From Alphaproteobacteria bacterium MarineAlpha9_Bin7 (GTDB taxonomy: Bacteria; Pseudomonadota; Alphaproteobacteria; UBA7887), in NCBI GenBank assembly GCA_002938115.1, contig PTKD01000110.1, positions 1-6,970 on the forward strand: a stretch of DNA of 6,970 nt, read 5' to 3'. Shown here in pieces: positions 5,229 to 6,970 of the stretch. The first letter of the stretch is position 1; every line of letters starts with the position of its first letter. Below the pieces are notes generated by a model that was not told where the DNA came from, did no database searches, and saw only the letters and a program-made list of their open reading frames with translations. The translations under genes and the position numbers were made by a program.

Positions 5229-5274
5229 TCTGTCACCACTTCATTGAGCCCTATCGCGGAAAGTGAGTGTAGCA

Positions 5275-6864
5275 ATGAGCGACAATCACCAAGCTATTTT
5301 AGGACGGGAAGGTACTCCAGATATGGAGCACGAGCGCGTGGTTATTTTTGATACGACTATGCGAGATGGCGAGCAATCTCCGGGCGCATCAATGTCGCTC
5401 GAAGAAAAACTTGAAATAGCTACTGTGCTTGAGGGGATGGGCGTAGATGTGATCGAGGCCGGATTTGCTATCGCATCCAAGGGTGATTTCGAGGCGATTA
5501 CCGAGATTTCAAAAGTGATAAAAAACTCAGTGGTATGCAGCTTAGCGCGCTCTGGTTTCAGTGACATTGACCGAGCCAACGAAGCACTTGCTCATGCTCA
5601 ACGCAAGCGCATACACACCTTTATTTCAACGAGCCCGTTGCATATGCGACACAAGCTACAGATGGAGCCTGAGGATGTTCATCAGGCTGTCGCCGACAGT
5701 GTCACCCGTGCCCGAAATTATTGTGATGATGTGGAGTGGAGTCCGGAGGATGGTACTCGCACGGATCGAGATTTTCTCTGCCGAACTGTTGAAACCGCTA
5801 TTAAATGCGGTGCGCGCACCATCAATATTCCGGATACCGTCGGGTACACGATGCCAGATGAGTTTGCCGCGTTAATAAAAATGCTTCGCGATAGGGTGCC
5901 GAATATTGACAAGGCAACGTTGTCTGTCCACTGCCACAATGATCTGGGGATGGCCGTGGCTAATTCATTGGCAGCGGTCAAGGCTGGAGCGCGTCAGGTT
6001 GAATGTACGATAAATGGGTTGGGCGAGCGTGCTGGTAATGCAGCAATGGAAGAGATTGTGATGGCGCTCCGGACAAGAAACGATCTGTTGCCGTACGGGA
6101 CGGGTATTCGAACCGAGAATATTATGAAAGTGTCGCGTCTGGTCGCGGCAGTTACGGGTTTTGTTGTTCAACCCAATAAGGCAGTGGTCGGTGCCAATGC
6201 TTTTGCGCACGAGGCAGGTATACACCAAGACGGTATGTTGAAACACTCCGGGACCTACGAAATTATGACACCAGAGTCGGTTGGCCTTAGCAAGTCTACC
6301 TTGGTGATGGGCAAGCATTCAGGAAGACACGCATTTAAGACTAAACTGAGTGAGTTCGGGTATGATCTTGGCGATAACGCGCTTAATGAAGCCTTCGGCC
6401 GGTTCAAGGATCTTGCGGACAAGAAAAAAGAAGTGTTCGATGAGGACTTAATAGCACTTGTTGACGATGCCGTAGCACGTCGCAACGAGAGAATTCGGGT
6501 AACCAATTTGCACTTGAGTTGCGGGATTGGGATCCGTCCAAGTGCTAAGCTTGAGCTAGAAATTGATGGTGAACGTAGCTCGACGACAGCAGAAGGGGAT
6601 GGGCCTGTCGATGCCGTATTCCGCTGTATAGGAGAGTTGTTTCCCCATCAGGCAGAGTTACAACTTTTTCAGATCCAGGCAGTTACGGGAGGAACTGATG
6701 CCCAAGCCGAGGTTGTCGTCCGTTTAGAAGAGAACGGCCGATCGGTAAATGGCCAGGGCGCGGATACAGATACGATGGTTGCGAGCGCACGGGCGTATGT
6801 TAATGCGCTTAATAAATTACTTGTCAAACGAGAGAAGACAGCGCCGGCAGCACTTTCCGCCTGA
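5275..6864 (+). CDS. leuA: 2-isopropylmalate synthase
   Basis: Condenses acetyl-CoA with 2-ketoisovalerate, the committed and leucine-inhibited step of leucine synthesis. From the ATG at 5275 it has 529 residues. The TIM-barrel catalytic domain begins with VVIFDTTMRDGEQSPGA, giving R30 and D31 of the active site (Met29 replaces the usual Leu). INIPDTVGY follows in mid-barrel, then metal ligands H219 and H221 in SVHCHND, and N255 in GLGERAGNAAMEE. HEAGIHQDG at 312-320 marks the linker helix region. The C-terminal regulatory domain, with GDGPVDA and DTDTMVASARAYVNALNKLL, is complete, so leucine feedback is expected. Citramalate synthase is less likely given the neighbours and the domain pattern. 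Start choice is open: GTG at 5263 adds four residues; ATG at 5323 gives a 513-residue form starting just before the conserved core, with GGAAGG upstream; none of the three has a strong ribosome binding site. Confidence 0.95.
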   Translation: MSDNHQAILGREGTPDMEHERVVIFDTTMRDGEQSPGASMSLEEKLEIATVLEGMGVDVIEAGFAIASKGDFEAITEISKVIKNSVVCSLARSGFSDIDRANEALAHAQRKRIHTFISTSPLHMRHKLQMEPEDVHQAVADSVTRARNYCDDVEWSPEDGTRTDRDFLCRTVETAIKCGARTINIPDTVGYTMPDEFAALIKMLRDRVPNIDKATLSVHCHNDLGMAVANSLAAVKAGARQVECTINGLGERAGNAAMEEIVMALRTRNDLLPYGTGIRTENIMKVSRLVAAVTGFVVQPNKAVVGANAFAHEAGIHQDGMLKHSGTYEIMTPESVGLSKSTLVMGKHSGRHAFKTKLSEFGYDLGDNALNEAFGRFKDLADKKKEVFDEDLIALVDDAVARRNERIRVTNLHLSCGIGIRPSAKLELEIDGERSSTTAEGDGPVDAVFRCIGELFPHQAELQLFQIQAVTGGTDAQAEVVVRLEENGRSVNGQGADTDTMVASARAYVNALNKLLVKREKTAPAALSA

Positions 6865-6970
6865 ACCATGGTGCACTGAGTAAAATAACCGTAGGGCCCA
6901 CCGTCCCTGTGGTGCAATTGGTTTTAGGCTTGTCTGGCACGGATTATGGAAGAATGAACTTTGATTAAGG
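6865..6970. other. Spacer downstream of leuA, no gene recognised
   Basis: The 106 bases after the leuA stop contain a CCATGG palindrome, two copies of TGGTGCA (6869-6875 and 6909-6915) and a weak CCAC/GTGG pairing, but no stem with a T run. ATG codons at 6946 and 6954 are followed by stop codons within a few triplets, so no downstream gene start can be identified before the window ends. Confidence 0.5.

Larger units (their letters stand above)
4824..5274 (+). promoter_or_regulatory. Long ilvC-leuA intergenic region, candidate leuA leader
   Basis: These 451 bases contain no recognised gene. What can be seen, in order: an imperfect tandem repeat (4844-4867); a 20-codon ORF with four TTG leucine codons (4870-4932); a possible three-way-junction fold (4945-5004); a short hairpin AGAAG/CTTCT (5043-5061); a terminator-like hairpin with six T (5064-5086); a 13-base palindrome (5103-5115); a 7-bp hairpin (5149-5168); and an 11-bp hairpin (5195-5228). 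A 44-codon hydrophobic ORF spans 5067-5201. No convincing sigma-70 promoter was found by eye. The position before leuA, together with successive hairpins and a leucine-containing small ORF, suggests leader control. This is inference; enteric leucine leaders are much shorter than this one. Confidence 0.4.

Noticed and set aside
5210..5266. 18-codon ORF (ATG at 5210) just before leuA as leader peptide
   Set aside because: The purine-rich sequence is too close to the ATG, there are no leucine codons, and the start lies in a hairpin loop.
6935..6950. Sigma-54-like promoter (CTGGCACG element) downstream of leuA
   Set aside because: The -24 element matches, but the -12 element reads ATGGA, lacking the near-invariant GC. 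No downstream gene can be seen to support it.
1..6970. Mobile element, CRISPR array, tRNA or rRNA genes
   Set aside because: No transposase or integrase motif, no regularly spaced repeats, and no tRNA- or rRNA-like sequence was found on reading both strands.

Overview
The window is a protein-dense stretch of a bacterial chromosome with every convincing gene on the + strand. The proteins read as alphaproteobacterial, most like the Rhodospirillales and related, often marine, lineages. Grounds are the IlvC N-terminus, the IlvN segment with the DNE and GPHVERELAL motifs, the IlvB ending in GMVLV, and the order HtrA-type protease, miaA, ilvB, ilvN, ilvC, leuA. The group assignment is inferred from remembered family resemblance, not from a search. 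Base composition looks close to half G+C, without a compositional break that would suggest a recent island.

Layout: 3-326 is the 3' end of a DegP/HtrA-like protease gene (last PDZ domain); 347-1336 is miaA (tRNA dimethylallyltransferase); 1376-3124 is ilvB (acetohydroxyacid synthase large subunit); about 3260-3763 is ilvN (its regulatory subunit); 3804-4823 is ilvC (ketol-acid reductoisomerase); 4824-5274 is a 451-base stretch without a recognised gene; about 5275-6864 is leuA (2-isopropylmalate synthase); 6865-6970 is a downstream spacer with no recognisable gene.

The four biosynthetic genes form one pathway. IlvB with IlvN makes acetolactate or acetohydroxybutyrate, IlvC converts these to the dihydroxy acids on the way to valine and isoleucine, and LeuA diverts 2-ketoisovalerate to leucine. 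Short gaps (20, 39 and 40 bases) suggest that the protease gene, miaA, ilvB, ilvN and ilvC are at least partly co-transcribed. The ilvB-ilvN gap is longer (135 bases with the preferred ilvN start). leuA stands apart behind its long upstream region and probably has its own control.

No clearly new system is visible. The part least explained is the ilvC-leuA gap. It holds a run of inverted repeats (4945-5004, 5043-5061, 5064-5081 followed by six T, 5103-5115, 5148-5169, 5195-5228), a possible 20-residue leader peptide with four TTG leucine codons, and a possible 44-residue hydrophobic small ORF whose stop codon lies in the last hairpin. This looks like a candidate leucine-responsive leader for leuA. 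The individual pairings are short enough that some may be chance, and comparative data would be needed to decide.
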